From: an uncultured Collinsella sp.
Lineage (GTDB): Bacteria > Actinomycetota > Coriobacteriia > Coriobacteriales > Coriobacteriaceae
NCBI GenBank assembly: GCA_934647195.1
Contig: CAKUFD010000004.1
Coordinates: forward strand, 1 to 64,000
Direction of reading: 5' to 3'
DNA: 64,000 bases
Position numbers and translations under genes: made by a program. This document shows, piece by piece, positions 55,777 through 64,000 of the stretch. The notes beneath the pieces are model-generated. The model was not told the DNA's origin. It worked only from the letters and a program-made list of their open reading frames with translations, and made no database searches. Position 1 is the first letter of the stretch. Each line of letters begins with the position of its first letter.

Positions 55777-56712
55777 TTGGATATCATCGAACTGCTTAAA
55801 TCGGCTTTCTTGGGTTTGGTCGAGGGCATTACGGAGTGGCTGCCCATCTCGTCCACCGGCCACATGATCTTGGTCGATGAGTTTATCAAGCTCAATGTAA
55901 GCAAGACGTTTCTCAATATGTTCCTGGTGGTTATTCAGCTGGGTGCAATCCTTGCCGTTTGCGTACTGTTCTTCCATGAGCTCAATCCGTTTTCGCCCAG
56001 CAAGGGCAAAGAGGGGCGCCGCGACACGTGGAAGCTATGGGGCAAGATCGTGCTCGGGTGCATCCCTGCGGCGGCTATTGGCTTGCCGTTGAACGACTGG
56101 ATGGAAGATCATTTTTACAATGCTCCCGTGGTCGCTGTCGCGCTGATCGTCTACGGAATCGCTTTTATCGTTATCGAGACGCGTCGTGCGCGCATGCGTG
56201 AAACCGTGGATGTACTTCCTGGCGCCCGTCCGGCCGGCGCCCATTTTGCAGCGCCCACTGTGAGCGAGGATGATGGCGGAGACTTTGGCTCCATTGTCAC
56301 ACTGGACGACCTGTCCTGGAAGACCGCCCTGGGAATCGGCTTGTTCCAGGTGCTCTCGCTGGTACCGGGCACATCGCGCTCGGGTTCGACCATCATCGGC
56401 GGCTTGCTTTTGGGCTGCACGCGCGCGGTGGCGAGCAAGTTCACGTTCTTCCTGGCAATCCCCGTCATGTTTGGCGCGAGCGCGCTCAAGCTCGTCAAGT
56501 TCTTCCTCAAGGGTGGTACGTTCGGTGCCTCCGAGGCGGCGATTCTGGGCGTGGGCTGCGTGGTCGCGTTTGTTGTCTCGCTTGTGGCTATCAAGTGGCT
56601 CATGGGTTTCGTGAAGCGCCACGACTTCAAGGTTTTCGGTGTCTACCGCATCGTTTTGGGCATCATCGTGCTTGCATATTTCTTCGTCGCTGTCCCTATG
56701 CTGGGGCTTTAG
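55777..56712 (+). CDS. uppP: undecaprenyl-diphosphatase (UppP/BacA)
   Basis: This integral membrane enzyme turns undecaprenyl diphosphate into the monophosphate for reuse in wall synthesis and confers bacitracin tolerance. I prefer TTG 55777 ([25 protein letters not shown] upstream), which gives 311 residues; the frame is open upstream but does not look homologous. The catalytic region is [20 protein letters not shown] (Glu-rich motif 1) and [14 protein letters not shown] (motif 2). A cytoplasmic insertion near residues 140-190 ([20 protein letters not shown]) is longer than usual. Confidence 0.9.
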   Translation: MDIIELLKSAFLGLVEGITEWLPISSTGHMILVDEFIKLNVSKTFLNMFLVVIQLGAILAVCVLFFHELNPFSPSKGKEGRRDTWKLWGKIVLGCIPAAAIGLPLNDWMEDHFYNAPVVAVALIVYGIAFIVIETRRARMRETVDVLPGARPAGAHFAAPTVSEDDGGDFGSIVTLDDLSWKTALGIGLFQVLSLVPGTSRSGSTIIGGLLLGCTRAVASKFTFFLAIPVMFGASALKLVKFFLKGGTFGASEAAILGVGCVVAFVVSLVAIKWLMGFVKRHDFKVFGVYRIVLGIIVLAYFFVAVPMLGL

Positions 56713-56773
56713 CGTTCTTATTGTTGCTTGCGGTGACGGAGCGCCGTTCGGCTTGGGCCGGGCGGCGCTTTTG

Positions 56774-57772
56774 CTATGCCGAGACGACGTGCTCGGGCAT
56801 GATGTCGCGAACGAGGTGGTCGACTTGCGCTTTGAGCGTCATGCGTCGCAAGGCGTCATTTGCCTCTTCAGTGCAGTAGGCGGCGTGTGGCGTGACGATG
56901 CAGCGGGGGTGCTCGATAAGGGCTCGGTTGGGGGCGCTTTCATCGGCAAGGACGTCGAGGGCCGCAGCCTGGATGCCGTGCGTTCCGTTGCTGGCGATAT
57001 TCTCGTCCAACGCGGCGAGCAGCGCTTCCTCGTCGACGACGGGGCCGCGGGCGGTATTGACCAGGAAGGCGCTGGGCTTCATGATTTCAAGCTCGTGGGC
57101 GCCTATGAGATGTTCGGTTTGCGGGATAAGCGGGCAATGCAGGCTTACCACGTCGGAGGCGGCGAGCAGCTCATCGAGAGTTTCGGCTTTGGTGCAGCCC
57201 GCCTGAGCAAGCTCCTCGCGGGTTTTAGTGGGTGCCCATACTATGACGTTCATGCCGAGCGTTTGCGCGATGCTCGCCATGGCATGGGCGATGTTGCCAA
57301 AGAACACAAGACCGATCGTCTGCCCTTGCGTGCGGTGCGCGGCATAGCCTCCGGTGGGCGCCCATGCGCCGTTGAGCACGTCTCGGTTGGAGAAGGTGAT
57401 TTTGCGCATAAGGTCGAGCATGAGGCCCGTGGCGTGCTGGGCAACGTCGAGGGAGCAATAGCCGGGACAATTGGTGGTGATGATGCCATGCTGCGCGAGG
57501 GCAGCCACATCGACGTGATTGACCCCGATGGACATGCTCGAGACGATACGGATGCCCGCGTGTGCCATGGCCTTTGCAGTCTTGGCCGATACAGGGCCGA
57601 ACTCGCCAATGAAGCCCTCACAGCCGGTCATCTGATCAGGGGTTGGATCGGCGAGCGGCTCGTGGGGGCACCCTACGAGCTCAATCTGTCCGTCCATGTT
57701 CCACTCTTGCAGGATTTGTTGGGCTTTTGCGGTCGAGCCGTCCACCATGTAGTACAAGATGCGATGCGTCAT
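56774..57772 (-). CDS. D-isomer-specific 2-hydroxyacid dehydrogenase family protein
   Basis: The 332-residue enzyme should reduce or oxidise a 2-oxo/2-hydroxy acid with NAD(P). The catalytic Arg lies in VNTARGPVVDEEAL and the His in CIVTPHAAYCTEEA, with the acid residue between them in ALDVLADESAPNR. The nucleotide-binding loop, normally GxGxxG, reads LVFFGNIAHAMAS, so two of the three glycines are replaced; cofactor binding may be altered. The gene stands alone on the minus strand. Confidence 0.82.
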   Translation of the reverse strand: MTHRILYYMVDGSTAKAQQILQEWNMDGQIELVGCPHEPLADPTPDQMTGCEGFIGEFGPVSAKTAKAMAHAGIRIVSSMSIGVNHVDVAALAQHGIITTNCPGYCSLDVAQHATGLMLDLMRKITFSNRDVLNGAWAPTGGYAAHRTQGQTIGLVFFGNIAHAMASIAQTLGMNVIVWAPTKTREELAQAGCTKAETLDELLAASDVVSLHCPLIPQTEHLIGAHELEIMKPSAFLVNTARGPVVDEEALLAALDENIASNGTHGIQAAALDVLADESAPNRALIEHPRCIVTPHAAYCTEEANDALRRMTLKAQVDHLVRDIMPEHVVSA

Positions 57773-57923
57773 TGGGTTTTCTCCTTCGTTTATTCGCCCC
57801 CCCCATTATGCGACGGTGCGCGCGGTTTTGCGGGGAGGGGAGGATAACGTAACGCCCGCGCCACAATTAACGTTGCGGGCGCGGCTGTTACGTCATGTGA
57901 AGGAGCTGTGAAAATGTGACAAA
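57773..57923. other. non-coding region with hairpin
   Basis: An interrupted hairpin (gtaa-cgcccgc / gcgggcg...ttac, 57850-57893) lies upstream of the dehydrogenase start. The following tgtgacaaa...ttgacaca stretch (57916-57949) is a near-palindrome that overlaps the end of the pseudogene. I see no gene in this part. Confidence 0.45.
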
Positions 57924-58135
57924 TTAAACCTGTCGACTTTTTGACACATTGAGGAGGCGGGGGAGGAAGCTGGTGCCTTCGCCGTTGCCGGGGACATTGA
58001 AATTGTAGTGCGTTCCGCTGGTGCTGTCGGCGCACAGCGGTGCCGCTCTAGCGGTGAATGTGGAATAGAGAGGGCGTAGGCATGCTCGCGTGTCACCAGC
58101 GCTTGGCGCACAAGGCCCTGCGCATCAAAAGACAT
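57924..58135 (-). pseudogene. cytidine deaminase remnant, frameshifted and truncated
   Basis: From ATG 58135 (AGGAGCAGGC upstream) the frame reads MSFDAQGLVRQALVTREHAY, the usual N-terminus of bacterial cytidine deaminases (LVxAAxxxREHAYAPYS). A TC dinucleotide too many (the agagag run near 58068) then shifts the frame. Reading on two bases later gives YSTFTARAAPLCADST and the frame closes at 57924. The catalytic H-A-E and zinc CxxC regions are absent. It directly follows deoD on the same strand, where a deaminase of nucleoside salvage would fit. Confidence 0.55.
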
Positions 58136-58194
58136 GCCTGCTCCTATTGGGTTGCGAAGGCAAGGTCGCCTTCTGGGCGGGTCGATGGACGAAC

Positions 58195-58920
58195 TCATGC
58201 GCCCGCATCGCAGACGCAGTCCAGGGCGATTTCCATCATCTGATGGAAACCCATCTGGCGTTCCTCGGCAGAAAGGGCTTCTCCGGTAACAAGGCTATCG
58301 GAGATGCTGAGCAGGCACAGGGCCTGCTTTCCGGCGCGTGCGGCGTTCATGTAGAGGGCAGCCGCTTCCATCTCGACGGCAAGAACGCCCATCTTTTGCC
58401 AACGCAGGTTGCAGTTGGGGGCGTCGGTGTAGAAGGCATCGCTCGAAAGGATGTTGCCCACCTGTATGGGAATGCTCCTGGTGTGGCCGGTGTTCACGGC
58501 GCGCTCTAGCAGGTCGAAGCTTGCGATGGGGGCAAAGCTTCCGGGGAGCTCGAATTGCGCGGCATAGTTCGAGTCGGTGCAGGCACCCATGCCGATGACA
58601 ACATCCTTGAGCTGCAGCTGGGGAGAGATGGCTCCTGCCGAGCCCACGCGGATGATGGCGTCGACGCCGTAGAAGTTGAAAAGCTCATACGAGTAGATGC
58701 CCATCGACGGCATGCCCATACCGCTGCCCATGACCGACACGCGGGACCCTCGATACGTTCCCGTGAAGCCAAGCATGTTACGAACGGTGTTGAAGCACGT
58801 GACGTCTTCCAGATAGTTATCGGCGATGTAGCGCGCTCGCAGGGGATCGCCAGGCATGAGTACGGTTTTGGCGATGTCTTTGGGCTGGGCGGCGTTGTGG
58901 GGCGTTGGGGTATTTGCCAT
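58195..58920 (-). CDS. deoD: purine nucleoside phosphorylase, DeoD type
   Basis: The 241-residue enzyme cleaves purine (deoxy)nucleosides with phosphate for base salvage. Motifs: VLMPGDPLRARYIADN (phosphate site), VSVMGSGMGMPSMGIYSYEL, IIRVGSAGAISPQL and LAVEMEAAALYMNA (ribose site), ISDSLVTGEALSAEER (purine site Asp). Length is normal. A broken cytidine deaminase follows, so the operon was probably a nucleoside-salvage pair. Confidence 0.96.
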   Translation of the reverse strand: MANTPTPHNAAQPKDIAKTVLMPGDPLRARYIADNYLEDVTCFNTVRNMLGFTGTYRGSRVSVMGSGMGMPSMGIYSYELFNFYGVDAIIRVGSAGAISPQLQLKDVVIGMGACTDSNYAAQFELPGSFAPIASFDLLERAVNTGHTRSIPIQVGNILSSDAFYTDAPNCNLRWQKMGVLAVEMEAAALYMNAARAGKQALCLLSISDSLVTGEALSAEERQMGFHQMMEIALDCVCDAGA

Positions 58921-59100
58921 GGTGGAGGCGGCCTCCTTACGTTATGCATGCATGTGCCGTGCGGTTTTTGTACCCCCGCTGCCCTCTCGTGAACCCCTGA
59001 TGGTCGCGGGGTTGCTTGGCCCGTGCGTCCGTGCGGGCGGCTATACTGATACGGCTCATATGTCTGGCGCCATCGCGCCATCTTGAATGGAGTTTTGTTC

Positions 59101-61659
59101 ATGGCGTACGCCGTCGATATCGATTCGCTCAATCCCGCCCAGCGCGAGGCCGTGCTCACCACCGAGGGACCGCTTCTGGTACTCGCCGGCGCCGGTTCCG
59201 GCAAGACCCGTGTGCTCACCTTCCGTATCGCTCACATGATCGCCGATTTGGGCGTGCGCCCGTGGCAGCTTCTCGCCATTACCTTTACCAACAAGGCGGC
59301 GGCCGAGATGCGCGAGCGTCTGAGCTCCCTTTTGCCGGGGGGTACGCGCGGCATGTGGGTATGCACGTTCCACGCCATGTGCGTGCGCATGCTTCGCGAG
59401 GACGCCGACCTTTTGGGTTATACCGGCCAGTTTTCCATCTACGACGATGACGATTCGCGCCGCATGGTGCGCGATATCATGCAGGCGCTTTCCATCGAGC
59501 AAAAGCAATACCCCATCAACATGATCCGTTCCAAGATCTCGGCGGCGAAAAACGCCATGATCGGACCGGACGAGATGAGCGCTCGCGCGTCGAGCCCCCA
59601 GGAGGAGAAGGCTGCGCGCGTTTACGCGGAACTGGAGCGCCGCCTGCGCGCTGCGAACGCGATGGATTTCGATGACCTGCTGGTGCGCACGCTTGAGCTT
59701 TTGCGCAGCCGTCCTGAGGTGCTCGAAAAGTACCAGGAGCGCTTCCGCTACATCAGCGTGGACGAGTATCAGGATACGAACCACGTGCAGTACGAAATCG
59801 CGAATCTGCTCGCCGCCAAGTACAAGAACCTGATGGTTGTGGGCGACGACGACCAGTCGATTTACTCCTGGCGCGGTGCCGATATCTCCAACATCCTCGA
59901 CTTCGAGCAGGATTTTGCCGACGCCAAGGTGGTCAAGCTCGAGCAGAATTACCGTTCGACCGGCCATATCCTCTCGGCGGCAAACGCCGTGGTGCGCCAT
60001 AACTCGCAGCGCAAGGATAAGCGCCTGTTCACCGCTGCGGGCGACGGCGAGAAGATCCAGGCCTACCAGGCGAGCGACGAGCGCGATGAGGGTCGCTGGA
60101 TCGCCTCGGAGATCGACAAGCTTCACGATGGCGGCACGCCGTACGACGACATCGCCGTGTTCTACCGCACCAACGCGCAGTCGCGTATCTTGGAAGATAT
60201 GTTCCTGCGCGCGGGCGTGCCCTACAAGATTGTGGGCGGCACGAGGTTCTTCGACCGCGCCGAGGTACGCGACGTGATGGCCTACCTCAAGATGGTGGTG
60301 AACCCTGCCGACGAGATGAGTGTTAAGCGCGTGATCAATACGCCGCGCCGCGGCATCGGCTCCACGTCCATCCAAAAGATCGAGATGCTGGCCGCGTCCA
60401 ATCGTTGCTCGTTTTTTCAGGCATGTGAGCTCGCTTGCGCCGAGACGGGCATGTTCTCGGCCAAGGTTCGCAACGGCCTAGCCGATTTCGTCAACATCGT
60501 ACGCCGCGGTCGCCGCATGGACGGTGAGCTCAAAGACGTGGTCGAGGCTATCGTGGAGAGCGCGGGCCTCATCCAGGCGTATCGCAGCGAGGGCACGATG
60601 GAGGCGGAGGGTCGCGCCGAGAACATCCAGGAATTCATGGGCGTAGCAGCCGAATTCGAAGAGAGCCACGAGGATATCGAGGGCACTTTGGAGAGCTTGG
60701 AGGAGCTGCGCGCTGCCGGCGTCGGTGACGTGCCGCAGGCCACCTCGGTCTCTTTGCCCGCAAACGCGCCTCTCGTGCCGAGCGCGGCGCAGGCTGCTTC
60801 GGAGATCGAGCGCACCTATGGTCCGCTGGCGTGCAAGGCGCTGCCCGCATTGATGGAATGGCTTGCCCTTCGCTCGGACCTCGACGCGCTCTCGGGCCAG
60901 TCGAGCGCCATCACCATGATGACTATCCACTCGGCAAAGGGCCTGGAGTTTCCTGCCGTATTCGTCGCCGGCATGGAAGAGGGCATCTTCCCGCATGTCG
61001 CCGGCTTTGGCGGTGAAGATGCGGCGAAGCTCGAGGAAGAGCGTCGTCTGGCATACGTTGCCATCACGCGCGCTCGCAAGCGCCTGTTCCTCACCTATGC
61101 GGCTACGCGTCGCACCTATGGCTCTACGCAGGCCAATCCTCGTTCGCGCTTTGTGAACGAGATCCCCGACGAGGATATCGAGTTTTCCGGCATCGGGTCG
61201 TCCGGTTTCTCCGGCACGGGCTGGGAGAAGCGAGGCGATCGTCGCGGGACCTTTGGGTCTGGCCAGGGTTCGGATATGTACGGCGGACGCGTGTTTGGAT
61301 CGTATACGCGCTCGACGGGGGGCTCGGGTGCCTCTGCCGGGTCGTATGACAGCTTCTTTGGTGTGGCGGGAACCGAGCGCCATCGCGGTGTGAGCCCCGA
61401 TGCCGGTCGTAAGCCGGCCACGTTTGGCAGCGGTGCCGCGCGCCCGCGCCAACAGAAGGCGCCCGCTCCGGTTGAGCAGCGTCGCCCCGATGCGGCACGT
61501 GCTGCCGAGGTCTTTGCCGTGGGCGATGCCGTGAGTCATAAGACGTTTGGCGCCGGTACGGTTATCTCGGTCGATGGCGACATGATCGAGGTCCAGTTCG
61601 AGAAGAGCGGAAAGACTAAGAAGCTCATGAAGGGCTTTGCCCCCATCGTCAAGCTGTAG
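59101..61659 (+). CDS. pcrA: UvrD/PcrA-type ATP-dependent DNA helicase
   Basis: The 852-residue superfamily 1 helicase works in nucleotide excision repair and removal of stalled polymerase. I start at ATG 59101 (MAYAVDIDSLN; GGAG eight bases upstream). Motifs in order: Q motif LNPAQREAV, Walker A AGAGSGKTR, TFTNKAAAEMRER, DEYQDTN, VGDDDQSIYSWRGA, LEQNYRS, TIHSAKGLEF, YVAITRARK. After a Gly/Ser-rich linker (about 700-800) the C-terminal domain GDAVSHKTFGAGTVISVDGD binds RNA polymerase in relatives. Confidence 0.95.
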   Translation: MAYAVDIDSLNPAQREAVLTTEGPLLVLAGAGSGKTRVLTFRIAHMIADLGVRPWQLLAITFTNKAAAEMRERLSSLLPGGTRGMWVCTFHAMCVRMLREDADLLGYTGQFSIYDDDDSRRMVRDIMQALSIEQKQYPINMIRSKISAAKNAMIGPDEMSARASSPQEEKAARVYAELERRLRAANAMDFDDLLVRTLELLRSRPEVLEKYQERFRYISVDEYQDTNHVQYEIANLLAAKYKNLMVVGDDDQSIYSWRGADISNILDFEQDFADAKVVKLEQNYRSTGHILSAANAVVRHNSQRKDKRLFTAAGDGEKIQAYQASDERDEGRWIASEIDKLHDGGTPYDDIAVFYRTNAQSRILEDMFLRAGVPYKIVGGTRFFDRAEVRDVMAYLKMVVNPADEMSVKRVINTPRRGIGSTSIQKIEMLAASNRCSFFQACELACAETGMFSAKVRNGLADFVNIVRRGRRMDGELKDVVEAIVESAGLIQAYRSEGTMEAEGRAENIQEFMGVAAEFEESHEDIEGTLESLEELRAAGVGDVPQATSVSLPANAPLVPSAAQAASEIERTYGPLACKALPALMEWLALRSDLDALSGQSSAITMMTIHSAKGLEFPAVFVAGMEEGIFPHVAGFGGEDAAKLEEERRLAYVAITRARKRLFLTYAATRRTYGSTQANPRSRFVNEIPDEDIEFSGIGSSGFSGTGWEKRGDRRGTFGSGQGSDMYGGRVFGSYTRSTGGSGASAGSYDSFFGVAGTERHRGVSPDAGRKPATFGSGAARPRQQKAPAPVEQRRPDAARAAEVFAVGDAVSHKTFGAGTVISVDGDMIEVQFEKSGKTKKLMKGFAPIVKL

Positions 61660-62008
61660 CCCCATCGGCGGGCTGTAGCACCGCACCTTGCCCTTCAATC
61701 GTCGGGCGCCGCACGCTAGGCGTGCGCCCTCCTCTTTCAGGGCAATCTGCGGCACTACAGCCCGTCGATGGCCTCCGTCCCGTGGGGGGCGGGCTGCCGG
61801 GGCGCCGCACGCTAGGAGTGGTACCCTCCTCTTTCGGGCCAATCTGCGGCACTACAGCCGCCGATGGCCTGATTCCGTGCGGAGTGCCGGATACATGCGT
61901 GGTTGTAACCACTCCGCGATGCCTGGGTCATGTTCGGCGCATGTCGCGTTATCATCCGGAGATAGCGACAATTACGGGCGATGAATGCTCGCGAGGAAGG
62001 GGAAGAAC
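61660..62008. other. intergenic region with imperfect tandem repeat
   Basis: I see no gene in these 349 bases. Units of about 70 bp at 61704-61774 and 61800-61870 share gggcgccgcacgctagg, ccctcctctttc and aatctgcggcactacagc with a period near 96 bp. Each contains a ggcgccgcac-type palindrome. Terminator-like U runs are absent. Confidence 0.6.
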
Positions 62009-62953
62009 ATGGCAGATGAACTCTATGTCGGCATCGACGTGGGCGGCACTTCGGTCAAGATCGGCGTCGTGACCAAGGAGGGCGACGTCGTCACCAAGGC
62101 GAGCGTCCCCACTCCTCCGCTGGTGGACGAAGCCGGCTATACGGCTGTTACGGATGGCGTTACGTCTGTGCTCGAGAATGCCAGCGTCGACGTATCCCTG
62201 CTCAAGGGTATCGGCCTTGCGGTTCCCTGTCCCGTTCCCGCCGACGGCAACATCTCCATCATCGCCAATCTGAGTCTCAACTTGCTGGGTGTGCGCGATG
62301 CGCTCCAGGCTTCCTTCCCGGGTGTATACGTTGGCTTCCTCAACGACGCCAACGCAGCTGCCATGGGCGAGCTGTGGAAGGGCGCGGGTGCTGGCTACAG
62401 CAGCCTCGTGCTCGTGACGCTCGGTACCGGTATCGGTGCGGGTGTCGTGCTCGATGGCAAGGTCCTTGCGGGCGCCAGCGGCGCAGCGGGCGAACTGGGC
62501 CACGTGATCGTCAATCCTGCCGAGACGCGTCAGTGCGGCTGCGGCCGCCATGGCTGCTTGGAGCAGTATGCTTCGGCCACGGGCATCGTCAACAGCTACC
62601 GCCTGGAGTGCGAGAAGCGCGGCTGCGAGCCTGTCGAGCTTTCCGGTCCCTCTGATTCGCGTAGTGTTTTTGAGGCTCTCGCCGCGGGCGATGAGGCCGC
62701 GCGCGCCGCCGTCGATACCATGGCGGGCGCGTTGGGCTTCGAGCTCGCTAACGCTGCTTGCTCCTTCGACCCCGAGGTCTTCGTGCTTGGCGGTGGCGTT
62801 TCTGCCGGTGCCGAGCATTATCTTGATCGCGTGACCGAGGTGTTCAAGAAGATGACGCTGTCCTGCTGCGCGGGTACGCCCATTACCATTGCTTCGCTTG
62901 GCAACGACGCCGGCATGCTCGGCGCCGCCTACTACGCGGTGACCAACGCATAG
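62009..62953 (+). CDS. ROK-family glucokinase
   Basis: The 314-residue kinase phosphorylates glucose or a related sugar with ATP. It starts MADELYVGIDVGGTSVKIGV (phosphate motif) after GAGGAAGGGG. The catalytic region is FLNDANAAAMGELWKGAG (Asp base), followed by LVTLGTGIGAGVVLDGKV, GAAGELGHVIV and the zinc/ROK signature CGCGRHGCLEQYAS. FVLGGGVSAG closes the fold. It has no HTH, so it is an enzyme rather than a NagC-like repressor. A terminator follows. Confidence 0.92.
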   Translation: MADELYVGIDVGGTSVKIGVVTKEGDVVTKASVPTPPLVDEAGYTAVTDGVTSVLENASVDVSLLKGIGLAVPCPVPADGNISIIANLSLNLLGVRDALQASFPGVYVGFLNDANAAAMGELWKGAGAGYSSLVLVTLGTGIGAGVVLDGKVLAGASGAAGELGHVIVNPAETRQCGCGRHGCLEQYASATGIVNSYRLECEKRGCEPVELSGPSDSRSVFEALAAGDEAARAAVDTMAGALGFELANAACSFDPEVFVLGGGVSAGAEHYLDRVTEVFKKMTLSCCAGTPITIASLGNDAGMLGAAYYAVTNA

Positions 62954-62980
62954 CGCTCTTTGACATATCGACCAAAACGG

Positions 62981-63014
62981 AAAAAGGGGCACCTCGCGCT
63001 GAGGTGCCCCTTTT
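62981..63014. terminator. bidirectional terminator
   Basis: A perfect stem (aaaaggggcacctc with gaggtgcccctttt, 5-nt loop) lies between the convergent glucokinase and transglutaminase-like genes. Confidence 0.9.
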
Positions 63015-63044
63015 GCTGGGCTAGGTAATCTGGCCCGTCTTACG

Positions 63045-64000
63045 TTAGACGAGGGTAATGAGCTTCATCAGCAAATCGACAGTGCCCACGTTGTAGCCGG
63101 CGGTTGCATAGACGCCGCGCAGGCTGCCATCGGGCTGCTTGCAAGCGAGCACCGTGAGCGGCAGCTTCTCGGGGTTCGCGAACATGCGGCGCGCGAGCTT
63201 TTCGGGCAGCTCGGTAAAGTCGTCGTAGGCGATGGTCACGTTGGCGAGGGTCGGCAGCGTGCGGGCGAGCGTGGGGTCCTCGAGCTGAGCGGGATCGCTG
63301 ATCACGAAGACGAGCGGCAGGCTCGCCTCGGCGACACGCTCTGCCTGTTCACGAAGCTCGTTGAGCAGGTGCTCGGTGGGCTCCATCCCGGGCTCCAGGA
63401 ACGAGACGGCAACCGGGTGCGAATCCGTTCCGTGCTCTCCGGCGATCTTTGCGGCGTCGACGGTATTGCCCTCGGCATCGCGCAAGGTGAACGCTTCGAG
63501 TGCGATGTCCTCGAGCATCTGCGATGCCTCGGGCTCGCGCAGAACGAGCTCGATGGGCTCGTCGGTGCCCGTGTCGCTTACATGGAAGGTGCGCTCGGCT
63601 GCCTGCGTATCGCCGTTGGGCAGGCGCGTGCTGCACACCAGGCGGTAGTCGCCAGCGGGAAGCGGCAGCGTGCACGAGCCGTCTTGGACCGAGGAGCCCC
63701 AGAAGTCAAGGGCCTCGAAGCCCAGGGCGCGGGTGCCGGCAACGGTGATGGTCGTCTCCAAGCGGGCGACACTCCAGGCCTGGAAATATCCGGGACCGGG
63801 CTCAACAGCGGAAGTGAAGGTGACATCGGCGGTGTGCTCGGCGCGCTCGACGGCCACAAATGCGCCCTGATGATAGTACTCGATGGCTCGGTCGTGCGGA
63901 TTTTGACGAGCGGCGATACCAAAGGTGCGGCAGATGGCCACGAACAGCGCATGGCACGTGACGGGGCTGCCCTGGCGGGAGAGCCAGGCGCCGCGCGGGC
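63045..64000 (-). CDS. transglutaminase-like domain protein, 5' end cut by window edge
   Basis: The frame is open from the right edge to a stop at 63045, at least 318 residues. Near the edge it reads WLSRQGSPVTCHALFVAICR + TFGIAARQNPHDRA, which fits a transglutaminase core with the likely catalytic Cys in TCHALF. Next come beta-sandwich-like segments (AVERAEHTADVTFTSAVEPG, LPAGDYRLVCSTRLPNGDTQ) and a C-terminal redoxin-like part (ASLPLVFVISDPAQLEDP). It may act on peptides; the function is not known. The N-terminus lies outside the window. Confidence 0.7.
   Translation of the reverse strand, partial: PRGAWLSRQGSPVTCHALFVAICRTFGIAARQNPHDRAIEYYHQGAFVAVERAEHTADVTFTSAVEPGPGYFQAWSVARLETTITVAGTRALGFEALDFWGSSVQDGSCTLPLPAGDYRLVCSTRLPNGDTQAAERTFHVSDTGTDEPIELVLREPEASQMLEDIALEAFTLRDAEGNTVDAAKIAGEHGTDSHPVAVSFLEPGMEPTEHLLNELREQAERVAEASLPLVFVISDPAQLEDPTLARTLPTLANVTIAYDDFTELPEKLARRMFANPEKLPLTVLACKQPDGSLRGVYATAGYNVGTVDLLMKLITLV

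Noticed and set aside
57893..58198. 101-codon continuous minus-strand frame over the cytidine deaminase remnant
   Set aside because: Only its first 21 residues after the internal ATG resemble a protein family; the remainder is out of frame with the better match, so I treat it as a pseudogene.

Overview
The window is about 60% G+C and looks like a chromosome segment from a Coriobacteriia gut actinobacterium, most likely Collinsella or a close relative. This is inferred from codon use, strong GGAGG ribosome sites, protein style and gene content; no marker gene was compared with a database. The host genes are mostly housekeeping and envelope genes (serS, gluQ, purH, uppP, pcrA, deoD, a ROK glucokinase, a two-component system, a DUF2207 protein).

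Layout. 1-9250 is host: an IS110 transposase cut by the window edge, a membrane-anchored protein, a 54-residue membrane protein, serS, two tandem paralogous lipoproteins, tRNA-Arg(ACG), a 191-bp element bounded by perfect inverted repeats, an 810-residue TPR-like protein and tRNA-Ser(GCT). 9251-44941 is a complete 35.7-kb temperate siphovirus prophage in the 3' end of tRNA-Ser, bounded by 32-bp direct repeats. 44942-64000 is host again, beginning with a 117-bp direct duplication of the sequence just past attR.

Prophage. Most genes lie on the minus strand and read from the immunity region near 39.7 kb leftward: small DNA-binding proteins, recombination and replication genes (RusA-like, DUF1351-like, ERF-like annealase, SSB, DnaC-like loader), many short overlapping ORFs, HNH nucleases, terminase, portal, a MuF minor capsid protein, scaffold, capsid, head-tail connectors, tail tube, a frameshifted tail chaperone, tape measure, tail tip and fibre, then holin and endolysin. 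The plus-strand lysogeny arm holds a CI-like repressor, a DUF3800 gene, an unknown gene, dinD, the tyrosine integrase and hicAB.

Most notable system. The MuF protein carries a C-terminal RelA/SpoT-type nucleotide pyrophosphokinase-like domain (residues about 290-412). A small HD-type alarmone hydrolase is encoded just downstream in the same overlapping gene string, which ends in a terminator before the scaffold gene. I infer a virion-associated or injected alarmone-synthesising effector paired with a hydrolase that protects the lysogen. Other unusual signals are 10-bp-phased TTGGCAA/ATGGCAA repeats at both prophage ends, a classic A AAA AAC slippery site, a CI-like repressor lacking the Ser-Lys dyad, and a 42-bp structured element repeated on both sides of dinD.
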